From NCBI RefSeq assembly GCF_048128805.1, contig NC_136019.1, positions 17,927,881 to 17,991,880 of the forward strand: 64,000 nt of DNA, given 5' to 3'. The first letter of the stretch is position 1. The number at the start of each line of letters is the position of its first letter. The stretch comes from Centroberyx gerrardi (taxonomy: Eukaryota > Chordata > Actinopteri > Beryciformes > Berycidae). The translations under genes and the position numbers were made by a program. Shown here piece by piece: positions 1-14,396 of this stretch. Below the pieces are notes generated by a model. It ran no database searches. It was not told the DNA's origin and saw nothing but the letters and a program-made list of their open reading frames with translations.

Positions 1-705
1 AGAGCGCAGGAATAATTTCCCTCCCGCCATTTCCAAATAAACCTGTTTCCACAGCAACCATTTTGATAGTGGTGCGCACGATGGAGAAAGCAAACGGGAA
101 GGAGGACAGATGGAGGGAAATTGAGGTAAATACGCTAAGGGGAGGGGAGGTGGAAAGGTAGACGCCGAACAAGGGAATAAGGTGGAGGGAAAAAGGGGGA
201 GTGATTATTCCTAAGTAGATGCCGGCCAGACAAAAGGAACATAGCGGGGAAGGAGTAGGGGGCAAGGCCACAAAAGAGGGGAAGAAAGAGAGGGGTCACC
301 GACTGCTAGTAAGGGGGAGGACGGCAAGGTAAGATGACAGAGGAAGGGAGAGAGCGGGCAGACAATGCGGCAGACAAAGGCAGGAGTCTCCGTCCCTCTC
401 TGGCTCTTTCTCCCCTCTGTCCTAATCTTCCCCCTGCTCCCTCCCCACCTCCAGGAGTCACCTTTGTGTTTGAGTGACACAGTGTCAGCAAGCTCAGCAG
501 GTCGCCTCCTTTCACTCTCTCACCCTCTCTCTCCCGCTCTGTCTCTCTCTATCTCTATGTCTCTCGCTCGTTCCTATAGCGCCGTCACCATGGTGATGGG
601 TTATTATGGCCATCCTGCCAGGCGGCCATGTTGTTGAGAGAAGGCAGGCACAGGTGGTAGAGTTCCCACAGACAGACAGATAGATGGATAAACTGGGAGA
701 GAGAA

Positions 706-1045
706 AACTACATACATACATACATGTTTTCATACCATACATACATACCATACCTACATACATACAAACATACATGCATATATACATATATACTGTACAT
801 TTGCATAATACATACATATATATGCCTAAATATATACATGTTTTCATACATAAATACACATATACATACATACATACATACATACATACAAACATATGTA
901 CAAAATGTAATGCATGCATTCATACATACATACCAGTACATAGATAAATAAATACATATATGCATGCATACATAAATACATATATGCATGCATACATACA
1001 CAAATACATACATATACTGTACATACATAGACATACATGCATACG
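706..1045. repeat. TACA/CATA tetranucleotide microsatellite
   Basis: This is an imperfect array of tacata/catacata units interrupted by short non-repeat stretches. The open frames across it on both strands encode only Tyr/His/Ile/Thr or Tyr/Met/Cys/Val repeats and are artefacts of the repeat. Confidence 0.9.
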
Positions 1046-3739
1046 TAAATACATTCTTATACATAGTGCTGTCATACTACATAAAACCTTCATATCTCAG
1101 CTTTTCTGCAACTACGACAAACAACCCTATTTGTGTTTTGAATAGATTTCCTGGGCTAAAAGGGAACTTAACCCAAAGAAAACTCCAATAGTAAAGTTCC
1201 AAGCTTCTCATGCCACAAGAGTGACAGATAGATGAAGACACAGATAAATCCATGCGTCGGTACCTAGACTGATCGATGGACCGATTGGTCACACACTGTA
1301 ATAAAACTTAAGTTCAAAGCCTGCGAGATGTACAGTCCGACACAGCGGATAAGATGAGGGCAAGACAGTGCTGCATGACTCCTATGGCTGCAACTTTGTC
1401 CTGAAACAATGATGTCATCCTGCTCCATCACACTTCACAGCTTTGTCTGTGGACCTCGTCGGCCCTTTGTTCTCCCATTCCTGCATCTCATTTTCAGGCG
1501 GTCCCTCCATAACGCCGACACATCATCGGCCACACACAGCGGCGATATGGAATTAGACAGATAACAAAATCAATTTGGAGCGGATTGACTAATAGAGAAG
1601 GGGGGGGGGAGGGAGGGAGAAAGAGAGAAATAATGAGAGACCAGTGCGGCCGCCTGAGTATTAATTGGATAGGTGGAGGGAGGATGAGGTCATTGAAAAA
1701 TGTTTTTCAGAAAAATGGGTGTACCGAACACAAGGGAGGGTTTCATCAGACACACAGATGCACATATGCGTGTGCACACACACACGCACATACAGAAAAC
1801 TTTTTTTGGGCAGTTACTTTAGACGTCAGCTGTTGCTATGGTGACGCCAGTCTGTGATCCAACCGGAGCGCGGGATTGGCTGGAAAGGAGCGAGGGAGAG
1901 GAAGGCAGGGGGACTTTGTCGGAGGGGTACAGAGGGGTACGGGGGGGGGGGGGGGGGAGAGAGAGAGACAGACACAAAGATAATTAGATCGATGCATAAC
2001 AATCCATATAAATGGGATTTTATTAAATAGCGTTTGATTCCACGAGACTCAATGCCACCAGTGAACCTTTTCCCAGCCTTCAGCGTTAAACTCTTACTGG
2101 GTTGCATCACTTCCAACCTCGACTCCTGTCCCGTACGGAGAGGCGAGGCGGGCTTGTTTTTAAATGGTGCAAAACAAGCCTTTTTACGTTCACCACCCTA
2201 ACAGCGGGGTGTTTGGCAAATTAAGAAACGGGGGGCATACGAGCAGCACGCTTACCAAAAATAACTCTGTAGGGGGGAGGGGTGGGGGGTGGGGGGGATT
2301 GTATGCATATACCCTTTCAGTAATTTTCAGTAACAAATGGACGGTTCATTGCCTTGCTATTAAAACGGCAGCGTGTGGCGCGAGAGGTGCTCCCCGGCTA
2401 AATTGCTGCGGTGGCTCACACTGTGGCGGTGTGTGGCCGCGCTCTGGGTGAGTCACCCGGCGAGGCTGTGCGTGCTTCGCCTTTGGCTTTGTGTCTGCTT
2501 TGACAAGCCGGGGGTTGGTGTCACACTGTCTGCAGGGGCTGTTGTCCTCGGCCCCAGATTAATCCTAATCCCTTTCCAAACTTCGACTAGGGCCACACTT
2601 AATCCCAGACTAAACTGAGAGCCGTCCCCAGCGGAGATGGAGATGCTCGGGTTGACTTTATGATTTAGTCCAAATCGTGGTGTAATCCATGTTCAGGAAA
2701 CCGCCCCTACGTGTCGATTATATGTTTGGGGTTTAGAGTGGCTGTGTTTGTGTGTGTGTTGACAGGATATGGTAAGCCCGTGTGGTGAAGGTTAGGTCAT
2801 CTGCGCTGCCTGTGTTTGTTTGTGTGCGTGTGCGTGTGTGTCCACGCTTATGTGGTCATGGTCACAGTTCTTCGTGACCATGGTCTTTGTGCGGACAGGG
2901 TGCTCGGAGTCTCCCGATGGTATCTTGGGGATCAGTGACTCAAGGAAATCAGGACACACTCTAAATTTGTCACTGCAGCATAACCCACATAATGAAAGAA
3001 TACAAGCTCCCGTTCTCGCATGCATACACTCTCCTGTCTTGTCTTTGCTCTGACTGCTCTCTGTGCATAGATTTTTCTCCGTGGCTTAAAGCACACGCAC
3101 GCATGCACATACACACATGTTGACAAGTGCTAACTGGGTAATATGGAAATCAGAATGAAATGAGCACATGTTTAAATGAGTCAGTGTTTTCAGTCTATTT
3201 GTGTCATTGGGCCCGCAATTAGCCGCCTTGCATGGGTGTTTTCACTGCAGATTCTGTAGCCTCCACTCAGGAGTATTCAGTTTGGATTATGTTTGTGGTT
3301 TACTGTGGCAGTTGAGGGAATACCTCCAGCTAGCAATGTCTAAGGTGGTGGAGGGAAGGATTTGCTTGCCCTCAGGCTACTATGTCGAGGTTTCGGTGTA
3401 GGGTGAGCCCAGCTAAACTCACTTTACCCCCCTTTTTATTGAAAAAGGCTTACACATCTTTTAAAATGATACAAATTCATACTACACATTAGAGTAATTT
3501 GTATCAGACCAATGTAAGTTACATGAAAATCGGGTGTATTTGGGAAAATAAAGGAGAAATTGATACCATCATCTACAAATATTATTGTTTTTGTTTGTAT
3601 AGGCAGTAGTTTTTTCCAAAATATCTTGTAGGCTATACTGCAGATCACAACTAATCCACCTTTTCATTTACCACTACATCACTGTCATATGTGCTTCTTG
3701 ACAATGATGCATGGCTTTTGTGACTGATATGATCATGCT

Positions 3740-3905
3740 TCTTCTTTGTCATTTGCTTTTGTTTATCACACTTCATCAGTCCTGTTCATTTTGGCGTTCC
3801 ACAGGGATCAAATTTAGGGCCCCGTTGTTTTCTTTTTGTTCCCGAGCTGAATTATCCATAGGTATGCATGCTGCGAAGCTCCATCTATATCTGATTCCCT
3901 TTTCA
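3740..3905 (+). mobile_element. Degenerate non-LTR retrotransposon reverse-transcriptase fragment
   Basis: In the frame beginning at 3793 the sequence reads GVPQGSNLGP, the conserved motif that precedes the catalytic motif in Jockey/CR1/Rex-type LINE reverse transcriptases. A sequence loosely resembling the following YADD-QLY block appears near 3860-3890, but frameshifts and deletions have destroyed it. It is a dead fragment. The family was not determined. Confidence 0.4.
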
Positions 3906-4249
3906 TTGTGTATACTTGCACTTCTCCTTTATCTTCAGAATATTAATGCGCTGCACTGTCAGAAATCATTGCTGTGATCGGTACGGAAATCTTCTCGCAT
4001 GACTGAGTTTTTTTGTATTATCAGGCATATTGTACCTCCGCAAATCACACCAAATCTGTCATGATTGGGGCGGGGGGTGGGGGGGTGGGGGGGTACATGC
4101 CTGTGTATGAAAGAGAGAGAAAACATGTGAGAGATAGGGACCGAGGGTCATGAAGAGGGGGTGGGTGGGTGGGTGGGGGGGGTGGGGGGGTGATTCAGAG
4201 GCATATGGCAGTTGTTAAGAAAAGTGAGAGAGATGGGAACCTTCAGAAA

Positions 4250-4530
4250 AGTGCTGCAGGGCTCAGAGAGAAAAGTGTGAGAGAGAGAGAGGGAAAGAGG
4301 GATAGAGAGTGCGAGAGAAGGAGAGAGAAAACAAGCAGCAAAAAAAAAGTGAGAAGGAAAGATGAAAATGGTAGGAGGTGGAGAGGAGAGAGTGAGGAAA
4401 AAAGTGAGAGAAGAGAGAGATGGGTGAACGACAGAGAAGACTTGGTAGAAGAGAGAGAGAGAGAGAGAGTTGGATTGGGGAGGAACGGGAGAGAGAGAGA
4501 GAGAGAAAGTGCTGGAGGGCTGATATTTAA
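4250..4530. repeat. GA-rich low-complexity tract
   Basis: This is a purine-rich run of GAGA and AGAGAG with G-rich tracts on its left side (4070-4190). Long open frames on both strands here encode only Arg/Glu or Ser/Leu/Pro low-complexity peptides and are not genes. Confidence 0.8.
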
Positions 4531-5573
4531 TGTGATAAATGAGTTGTGACAGTCCGCCTCTAACCCCCTTCCAACCAGCGAGGAGGAGGACCACAGAAAT
4601 AGAAAGCATTATGGGTAAAAGGACATATACAGCATTATATATGTATATAGAAAGAGAGCAGGAGATGCGTACATAGAGAAGAAGGAGAGGCAGGAGAGGG
4701 GAAAGCGGTACAGGCAAAAGGACATACGTAGACAACATTATGGATGTACAAAGTGAAGGAGGAGAGTGGGGATGCATACATATAGAGGGAGAGGCTGAGA
4801 GTGAAGCAAAGCAATTTGGGTAAAGGACATACAACATTATAGAGAGAGAGAGAGAGAGAGAGGTGGAGGAGTGGTGGTGGTGGTGGGGGGGGGGGGCACA
4901 ATGCAGCAATGGGTAAATGATCCACTGTACGAGATTCTTCGAAATAACGAGTGGGAGAGGGAACCGGGAAAGAAAAAAAAAAAAAATGAAAGCGAGCGAG
5001 AGAGAGAATGGAAACAATGAAAATTTAAAGCGAGACGCAAATCCTCCACAGTGATTGCCTCTCCTCCATTGTTTGGGTGTCATGTCTTCAAGGGACAGCT
5101 AATTACAACTTGTCATCATACGCCGTGGAACAATAGCGAGGGGGGGTGGGGGGGGGGTTTCCCTTGTTTTTCCTCATATTAGACAGTCAGTCGGTGGGCC
5201 AAAACAGTGCGAGATGAATGCGGGCCTATCTATCCGTGGAAGTGGACTAGAGGGCTGGAGAGAGCGAGAAAGAGAGAGAGAGAGAGAGAGTCTACTAGAC
5301 AATGACAGCCACTGTAGTTTTGGTGGGGAGTGGAAGCCTGGGAGATGACTCATAGGGAGGAATGAGGAGAGAGGGAGAGACAAGAGCGAGGAGAAACAGA
5401 GGGGAGAGAAAAGACGAGAGAGGAGGGAGGGAGGGAGGGAGGGAGAGAGAGTTTGAAGAGCGAAGAAATAAAAGTCATGCGCGAGAAGAGAAGGGGTGTG
5501 AGAGACCCTATGGCTGAAAGTTGTCTGTTTGATCTCCCAGCTCTTCTCTCCTGAGTCAGCTTCTCTCTCTCTG

Positions 5574-5610
<37 letters not shown>

Positions 5611-5952
5611 TTCTGTTTTCCTCTACTTTGACACCTCCATCTATCTTTCCACCGCACTCCTCACTCCTCGGCGGTGTTCGGTTAGCGGCGGTAAGCTATC
5701 GTGCGATCAAAGATTGCATTCCATTGCGGCTGAGGGGAATGCAGTTTTTTAATCAATTAACCACAAAACCACAGATGCAATAATATGCTATATCTGTGGT
5801 TTGGGCCATTTTGCAGTAGCTTTGCCTCCAGTGTGTATAAAAACAGCAAGAAAGTCCCTAACTTATCCCTCTTTCTCTTTCCTTTTCTCCCCTTCCGCAT
5901 TCTCCCAATCCCCATTCTCTCTCTCCCTCTCCCTCTCTCTCTCATCCTCCAG

Positions 5953-7961
5953 TGTGGACAGCGAGGTTCTCTCAGGAGCCGGCAGACCAGTCGGTGGTGC
6001 GGGGCCAGAGGGTGATCCTGTCCTGCGTTGTCTTCAACTACTCGGGCATTGTTCAGTGGACCAAGGATGGCCTGGCCCTGGGCATCGGAGAGGACCTCCG
6101 GGGTGAGACATCCGCCTGGCCTCCTTCAGCCGGGGTTCGCTGTCGGGGCGAGGGAGCAGGGTTTGATCCAGATGGGTTTTGGAAAGCCGATAGCGATAGT
6201 TTTTGGATTCAAGCTGAATGTTGTGCCAAATGCCATACCAAAAAATCCCCCCGAAATTCATTAATTCAACCTTTATTTAGTTCTCAGAAGAGACACCAAG
6301 GGTTGGGACCCTCTTTTTCGATGGTGCCGAGGTTACAACTACATAGAGTCACAAGCAACAAGGAAAAAAAGAAGGAAAGAAAGGCAAATAAAAATATGAA
6401 AAACACATAGATTCCCATAGATCAGTCCGTCCTCCTAAGGGAACAAATGAAAGATATCAAAATACAAGGATTCAGTGTTTCCTCCAGAATTGTGTTCTTT
6501 GCAGGATGGAAAACCTTCTGAAACATTGAGACCGTCATGGGACACTAAAACTCTCCATTAAAACCCCCCAGCAAACATTTTGATACAACAGCCTGCAACA
6601 CCATTGAAATCCAGTGTAAATATAGTGCTAGAATGAAAGTTGAGACGAAGTCCATAGTCCATAGCTGCTGCCTGCATCGTTTTGTGAAATCGGGACCTAA
6701 ATATCAGTTCAAAACAGTCTCCAAAGCTATTTCATATGAATTTGTACCATGCCATAACATCATATTGTGTTGATATTGAATTTGAACACCTCCTGCTCAT
6801 CAAAGTCTGTCAAATGCTTGCTGGGCCATGCAAAGGAAATTCTGACACTGACTGACACCCTTGAATCATATCCTCACCTCCATCATATCGGCAGTGGGTG
6901 ACAATTACTGGCTGATATCCGAATTGGAAAGGCCAATATAAGCAGATATATCGGTCTAACCCTATGTAGCTCTCTCCCCTTACTGTATTATTGGGTCTTT
7001 CTCTTTGCATTTTTGTCCTCCATGATGAAATCTCCATCTCAGACACTGCTCATCTGATTTTGACAAAACTTGAGGGAATGATGCATCTCACCACTGCATT
7101 CCAGCATTTTCAAAATTACACTGATTAGCCCAAGGGGGGCTCTGCAATTACCGGTCAAAACAAGTTGGCATATTTGTTACTGATTGGCCCAGAGGGGGAC
7201 TGCATCATTGGTGACATGCTGTTGCCTTGTGTTTTTCTGGATTTCTGGCCTTTGTTTTTCCTTTCCTTTCCTTTCCTTTCCTTTCCTTTCCTTTCCTTTC
7301 CTTTCCTCTCCTCTCCTCTCCTCTCCTCTCCTACTGTACTCTATGATTTTGGAGTGCTCTTTTTTATTTTCTGGTTCTCTAGCCCTTGTACTCAGTTTTT
7401 CCTCTCCTCTCCTCTCCTCTCCTCTCCTCTCCTCTCCTCTCCTCTCCTCTCTTCTCCTCTCCTGCATCCTACAGCGTCTGTCATGCTATTCTCCACCTCC
7501 CATTCCCTTTGCGGCCTCCTCCTCTGTGCTCCCTTGTCCCCTTTTTCTTCCTCTCCCTCTCGCTCTTTCCTTCTCTCAGCAGCCTCTGTTGTGCTGAGCC
7601 CTCTCTCCTATTCTTCATTTAACCTCCCTACCTTCTCTCACTCTCTCTCTCTCTCCTTACCTTCAGCTCGCTTGACACTCTCAATTCTCCTCTGTCCTTC
7701 TCTCTGCCTCCTCTCTCTCTCTCTCTCTCTCTCAGCCTTTCTCTCCTTCCTCTCATTCTCTCTTTCTTTCCCTCCTTTCCTCTGCTGCTCTCTCTCCTCA
7801 TCTGTCCCTTCGCCATTCTCTCTCGTCCTTTCCCTCTCCCTTCTTTTAATCATATTGTTACTGTAATGGTCCAGTGCTTCAAGCCAAAGCTTTTAAATAG
7901 AAACATGTGAATGAACACTGGGCGCTTCATGCACACATACACACAGTGTGTATGTGTGTTT

Positions 7962-7994
<33 letters not shown>

Positions 7995-10900
7995 GCTCTG
8001 TCCCTCTCCCTCCCCTCTCTCGGCTTTTCATACGCTTTCTCGCTCTCGACATTTCACATGCAAATGTACGTATATACAAGGCACACACACACACACACAC
8101 ATGCAAGCAGGAACAAGGACACACAAGGTTAGGGAAGCAGCAAAACCCAGTTTGGAGCGGTCAGATGGAAATGACAACGTAGAATTTCACATGCAATCTA
8201 CGTCTCGGCAGCGAACATGAATTCTGCACCACGGACGGGAGTCGTTTTGAGTCCTCTAAAACGTCGCTGTCATAATGCATTCATCTCCCCCCCCCCCCCC
8301 CCCCCCTGTTGGTGAAAGAGAGCATGGATGCCACCTAATGGCGAGAATGCACAGCAGTGGCACAGCTGTGCTGTGTGGTGGATGGGGGAAGGGAACCGGA
8401 GGACCGGAGAGGTTGCGTTGCATGTGTGTGTGCGTTTGAGCGTGGATTGCGACTGCGTGAATGTGTATGTTTGTTCATGCGTTTGTATTGGAGCTTTGTG
8501 CATGTGTGCGTATTCCTCGCATCATGCGTCCATGTATACGCATATCTGTGTCTGTCTGTTTGCCCCTCCATCTGTCTCTCCCTTTCACTTGCTTTAACTC
8601 TCTCTGGCTGCGTTCCCACTGCAGCCGAATGTGTCCGAATTCAGATTTTTTCCCCTCACATGTGACACAGATCTGATGTTTTCTTATCAGTGTAAACAAC
8701 AAAAAGCAGTTGCATTTTTTCAGTTCTGATCTGGACCAAATGGATATGTGGTACAAATTGAATCCTGAGGCCTGCAACCTATATGGGACTTGTATTTGTA
8801 CACTCAAATCATGAAAATAAATCTTATGTCATTCACCTGAGACAGTTGTAATAATTTTGACACCACAGCAGCTTGACTGAGCAGCGTTAATATGAAGAAG
8901 AACAAGGAAAAAAAGTCAAATAGCAACTTAATTGGACACCTCAATCCAGTCAAAACTCGCACATACCGTAACTGAAATGTGTTCAAAACAAGCAAGGTAC
9001 AAAAATGGATGTGATGTCTTTTGAAATTGAGCATGAAGGCCTGCAGTGTGAACCTTGCCTTTGTGCCCGGTATACATGTGTTTTACTCTTTCTGTATGTA
9101 TCTGTGTGTCTCCCAGCCTGGCCCAGGTACCGCGTGTTGCGTGTCCAGGACTTGGGCCAGTACAACCTGGAGATCCTGTCGGCCGATCTGTCCGACGACT
9201 CCCTGTACGAGTGCCAGGCCCCTGATGCCGCCCTGAGGTCCAGGAGGGCCAAACTCACCGTCCTCAGTAAGTTTCAGTGCGTGTACCTGTGTGAATGTGT
9301 GTGTGAGAGAGACGGTGTGCATTTCTAACTGTCCCCTCTCCCCTCCAGTCCCCCCAGATGACCCGGTGATAGATGGGGGTCCGGAGGTGTTGCTGAATGC
9401 GGGGGAGTCCTACAACCTCAGCTGCGTGTCTCGGGGGGCCAAGCCGCCCTCCATGATCGAGTGGCTCAAAGACGGCCTGCCTGTGGAGGGGGCTGCCAGC
9501 ACCACCGTAAGTCTACGAAAACGACACACACACCTAGACACACTCCCTCATGAACTGTATTTATGGTAAAACCTGCGGTCTTCAAGAGGCAAATTCAGGT
9601 CATTTAGTCGGAAGTGAGAGGAGCGCTATCAAGCTTCATCACTTGATACGGCACTTGAGAAACTTATTTTCATCATATCTGATCTTTATTGAGAAGTGTC
9701 TCATTAATTAAAGGAAGTAAAAGTTCTGTTATTGCGAAAATTTTAACTTATCTTCACACCTTAGCTGTGAGTTTTCACACAAGTCCAGTAATCCTCCACC
9801 TCTTTTAGCAAAGAGATGAGACTCGCACACTAACATTTAAGGGTAAAAAGCTTCATGAAAAACCATGAAAGAATGCAGAGATCAAGAAAAATTGACTAAT
9901 TTAACCATTAAGTACAAAAAGGTGCAGATGCGTTTCGATCTCACATGATCGTCATCAGTGTCCGGACACAATTTTTGTCTTCACACTGACGTTCTTTCAT
10001 TCTTTTCCTGATGTTTTTTCACCCTTAAATACTGGTGTTTCTCATCTCTTAAGTGTTTTCATTTCCAATTGACCTACTCACCTAAGGAATCTCCAGCTTG
10101 TAGCCTCTTTTTTCCTGTGATTCTTCTTCTGATTCCCTTTGTCCATCTCTCTCTGTCCTCCACCCACCACCAGGAGGTGCTTCCAGACAGGAAGAGGGTG
10201 ACCACACGGAGCTACCTGCCCATCCAGCCCGTCGACACCGACACCGGGAGGAACTACAGCTGCGTGTCCACCAACCTGGCTGTTCCCACCGGCAAGAGCA
10301 CAACCGTCACCCTCAACGTACACCGTAAGCACTGCTGGACACTTAATCTGGAATGCATGGGCAAAATGTTGAGGGAAAGTCGATTTTGACCCAACGAGTA
10401 TAACAAACACTGTTTTGTCGGAATGCATTTGTTCCTTATAGCTCATGTTATCCACAGTAATCCACAGTGATCCCCATCCTTAATGAAAAATTTGAGTTGA
10501 GAAGGATACTATACAGATAGGTACAGGTAAAATACATAGGTATATAAATCTGCCTATAGGAATATTATAGGCATACTGATACCATAGGAGATAAAAATAC
10601 CATTAATTATGACAACATCACTATAAACTCACTATTGAGTACCACAGACTCTCTATAAGTCCCTATAGGAATATTATAGTGATGGCAGTATTGCCCAGTT
10701 TTCTAAAAATGACACCCACACATTACGGTCTTTAAAATGCACTTAAAGATCACACTAGTGAGTCGGGCCAAACCAAATTACAATGTGCTATATGTCCACT
10801 GTGTATGTTGGAAGGGAAAGGCTGTATGTAAAGAAGGGATCTGGCCAACACAGTTAACTTGGCATCACGCCCAATCAAATGGTATTATGTGGCCTTTTTA

Positions 10901-13900
10901 ACTGTGTAACTACTGTGTGAGACTCAGAGTTATGAGATTAGCCACTGCTTTCTAGCGGCTGATAATGTAATAACTGCTGGGTCGCAAATGTAATAAAAAC
11001 TGTTTATGTAATAAATTACCGGCTAATGTAATAACATCATCAGATGTTATCATGTTATGCCACTTATAATGCAATCATTTCCAGTTAATGAAGCAATGCA
11101 TTACATTATCAAGGGGAAAAAATGACAATATCTGTCTGAAGATGTAATTATATTATCCGGAAAATTACTGCATTAACTGGTTTTATTTTGACTCATTTAG
11201 AGGGACATTGCATTATATTTTAAGTTATTGCATCAGCCAGCAGTTACATGCCTATATAGCTACTAATGCATGGCAGCCATTTTGCACCAAAATGGCCTCC
11301 ACATTGCAGCACAGATGAACTGAGGCTGTTGTTATGTGAGTGTAAGTGTACGACCCGGTGTGTTTCCTCCCTCACAGACCCACCAACAGTGACCTTGTCC
11401 ATCGAGCCTCGCTCCGTCCTGGAGGGGGACAGAGTCACCTTCACCTGCCAGGCCAACGCCAACCCTCCCATTATGGGCTACAGGTCTGCATATCCACATA
11501 GAAACTGATTCACATTTTATATCTCTCTCTATTATTTTTAATGTGCCACTTGGAGCAGCAGTTCACCACAATTTAGTATTTCTTTCTGGTTTTGTATCAT
11601 TCGTAAATTCAGGTGGTTTCAAATTGTCATTATATATATGAACATATATTATGAAACAGAAGTAAATAATTTCTCACCAGTTTAAAAATCTAACTATATT
11701 TGTGAATAATGTATCCTGGGATAAGCTCATATTTCAAAATATTCTCTTGCATTATATAGCTTGGGATAAGATACATTTAAATATAGTCCATATCTTATGT
11801 CAAATATGTGTCACTACCATGTAAATACTAATTTTCATGTAAATACATGTAGAAAATATCTGAAAGTGGCCATTTTTGCAACATTGCCATACATTCTCTC
11901 CACATATCCACAGATCAAAAGATACAATATTTATATAGATTTCCATATATGTCGATACATCACATATGTTGTTCAAATGTATGTATTTTTGCGTGTATAG
12001 GATAGGTGTCTGTGCTCATAACGCGGTGTGTTTTAACCCTAGGTGGGCTAAAGGTGGCGTGGTGCTGCAGGGTGCCAGGGAGAGCGTGTTCACCACCAAG
12101 GCCGACCACTCCTTCTTCACCGAGCCCGTCTCCTGTCTGGTCTTCAACGCCGTGGGGAAGACCAACGTCAGCATCCTGGTGGACGTCCACTGTGAGTCTC
12201 TCCGAAATACTGGTCTCGGCTTGTCCAATCTTTTCTTTCCTGTCTTAACTCGCTCTCCTTTTCACTCAGACCTCCTTCGTTCTTACCAGGTGTCCAGAAT
12301 AAAAGTTCTTTGGCATGGATTTAAACCCACTTTCCCCTTTGACACCTCTCTCTTACCTTAACTCTCTGACCATCTCGTTCTCCTTCAGTCCTACACTATT
12401 CCATTAATATTCAAATACAACATCTCTCTTTCTTTCTCCAGTCGGTCCGATCCTGTTGGTGGAGCCCCAGCCGAAAACAGTAGACATCGACTCTGATGTC
12501 AGCCTCAACTGCAAATGGGCCGGTAACCCTCCGCTCACCCTCACCTGGTTCAAAAAGGGTTCAAACATGGTAAGAGTCCTCTCAGATCGCTCTTCTGTTC
12601 TCATATTCATACTACTTTGACATCTCCCACTTTCTTTATCCGTGTTTAGTGAAACAGTAATGCCAGTTGGCTGCCTGTTTCTCAGTCAGTCAGTTAATGG
12701 CATACTTGCCTCTACACCTACCTTTGTAGTATCTCTCTTGTCTTCATGTCTCTTTCTCTCTCTTTTCTTATATTTACTCCCCTCTTCTCTTTAGATTAGA
12801 TATGAAACTTTCATGATCCCCGTGGGTAAATCATTGCTGCAGCAGAGAATAGAATATAAAGGGCTTTCAGGTGACATCACACTCTCGCCATATTGGAGGT
12901 CCTCAGCTCTTGGGCAACAGTGAGAACAGCTGATTGCTTTTCTAAATGTACGACTTGGCCGTCCCAACAGAATTCCACATACATGGTTGATTTCTGTGCT
13001 GTTTTTGACTGGGAACTGATCCACACTGATACATTCTATCAGTATCAGGTACCTACAGTATCGGGTTAGCTTAGCTATCACTATGTTGTTGTTAACACAT
13101 CTGATTTGCACACTAGCTAATGTAACTATTAGAAGCTAGTATTAGTAGAGGCAAGTAGTTGCATGTTAATATTAACATTGGTTGCTTTGATACATTTCTG
13201 GATAGCTAGCTAGCTAACAAAGACAAAAAACAGCTGTTTGTTCAGGTTAACTGAGCTGACTCTTCTCAAGTTCAAGAGGTTTTTGGAGTAAAGTAGGGCT
13301 GAAGACAAGACAGTTTACTGTGTCACAGTTAGTAACCTAAATTTGGAAACAAACCTACCTTATCAGCCTATTCATTTTACTGAACTGACACCCACACCAC
13401 GACAGTCTTTTTCAGGTTATATAAAGTATTTAGCCATTATTTGTTTAGTGGACCTCCATGATGGTGGCAGATGTGGTTGTTGATATGTGATGCAACTGCA
13501 AAGCCTCTGTTGATAGTACCTAGAGAGCAGGCTACTTAAGATAATACATCGATTACAGCAAGAAACATATTGAGAATAATAAATCAGAAAAAACAACTAA
13601 AGACGTGGCATTCTTTGACAGATTTACAGGTTAAACACGGATGTGCATCACTAGCTATTCACATGACCAGGTGTCAAGGTGGGGGAATAAATATACAGAA
13701 ATACGTCCAGACATGCATGCCTTGTAATCTAGTGACATTATAGATAGAGGTAACATATATAAAGAAATTGGACATGCAAATGTGCGTTGTTGTTTTCATT
13801 ACCCTCTCATCTACGTACACGCCACAATTTCTTTTTTATTTTTATTTACTCTTTTTTGTCATTTAACTGACTCTCCTCCTTCATATTTGCTGCCTTTTTT

Positions 13901-14343
13901 TCCTCCCTCGCAGGTTCTCAGTAACAACAACCAGTTGTATCTGAAGTCCGTGAGCCAGGCGGACGCCGGCCAGTATGTATGTAAGGCCATCGTCCCACGG
14001 ATCGGAGTAGGAGAGACCGAGGTCACGCTCACCGTCAACGGTCAGAACACATCCACACAATTTGATACATCGCTGCTCTTAGATGAGAATCTTGTACTTC
14101 CAAAAGGTCGGCTTTTCAGGATTTGAGAAAAACACTCTTTACTGTATGTATCCAGAGTGATGTCCAGTTATTTTTGACATCATTACAGTGCCTCTCAAAC
14201 CGGCTTGGTTATGAAACGCACTTGCCACATAAGCAAACTTTCAATTCAAAGAAAAGAAAAACGCCACAGTGGGATGTGACAGCAGTGATATTCCTCTCTT
14301 ACGCTTTCACAGTTTGATTTTTATTTGATAGTAGAATCTCTTT

Positions 14344-14396
<53 letters not shown>

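Larger units (their letters stand above)
1..5952. other. Gene-free, low-complexity DNA upstream of the first visible kirrel1 exon
   Basis: No coding exon could be supported here. The stretch holds a tetranucleotide TACA/CATA array (about 706-1045), several poly-G tracts, GA-rich blocks (4080-4530 and 5260-5470) and a CT-rich block just before 5953. The first visible kirrel1 exon begins mid-codon (phase 1), so an exon with the start codon and signal peptide must lie upstream. I looked for an ATG followed by a hydrophobic run and a phase-1 GT donor and found no convincing case, so this is probably part of kirrel1 intron 1. A degenerate retrotransposon fragment lies near 3740-3905. Two palindromic sites resembling RFX X-boxes lie at 584-597 and 1832-1845. 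Confidence 0.6.

Noticed and set aside
2373-2618. Hydrophobic frame as a candidate kirrel1 signal-peptide exon, with a GTGAGT at about 2447
   Set aside because: It begins at GTG, has no in-frame ATG before an upstream stop, and does not resemble a Neph1 signal peptide.
4148-5083. 311-codon minus-strand frame
   Set aside because: It is Ser/Leu/Pro/His low complexity from GA- and G-rich DNA, with no domain and no homologue recognised.
5760-5805. Short inverted repeat AAACCACAGAT/ATCTGTGGTTT as a possible small-RNA hairpin
   Set aside because: The stem is 11 bp with a 15-base AT-rich loop, too short for a microRNA precursor and not flanked by further pairing.
7165-7866. 233-codon + frame rich in Ser, Leu, Phe and Pro
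   Set aside because: It is produced by CCTTT and CTCTC arrays inside a kirrel1 intron.
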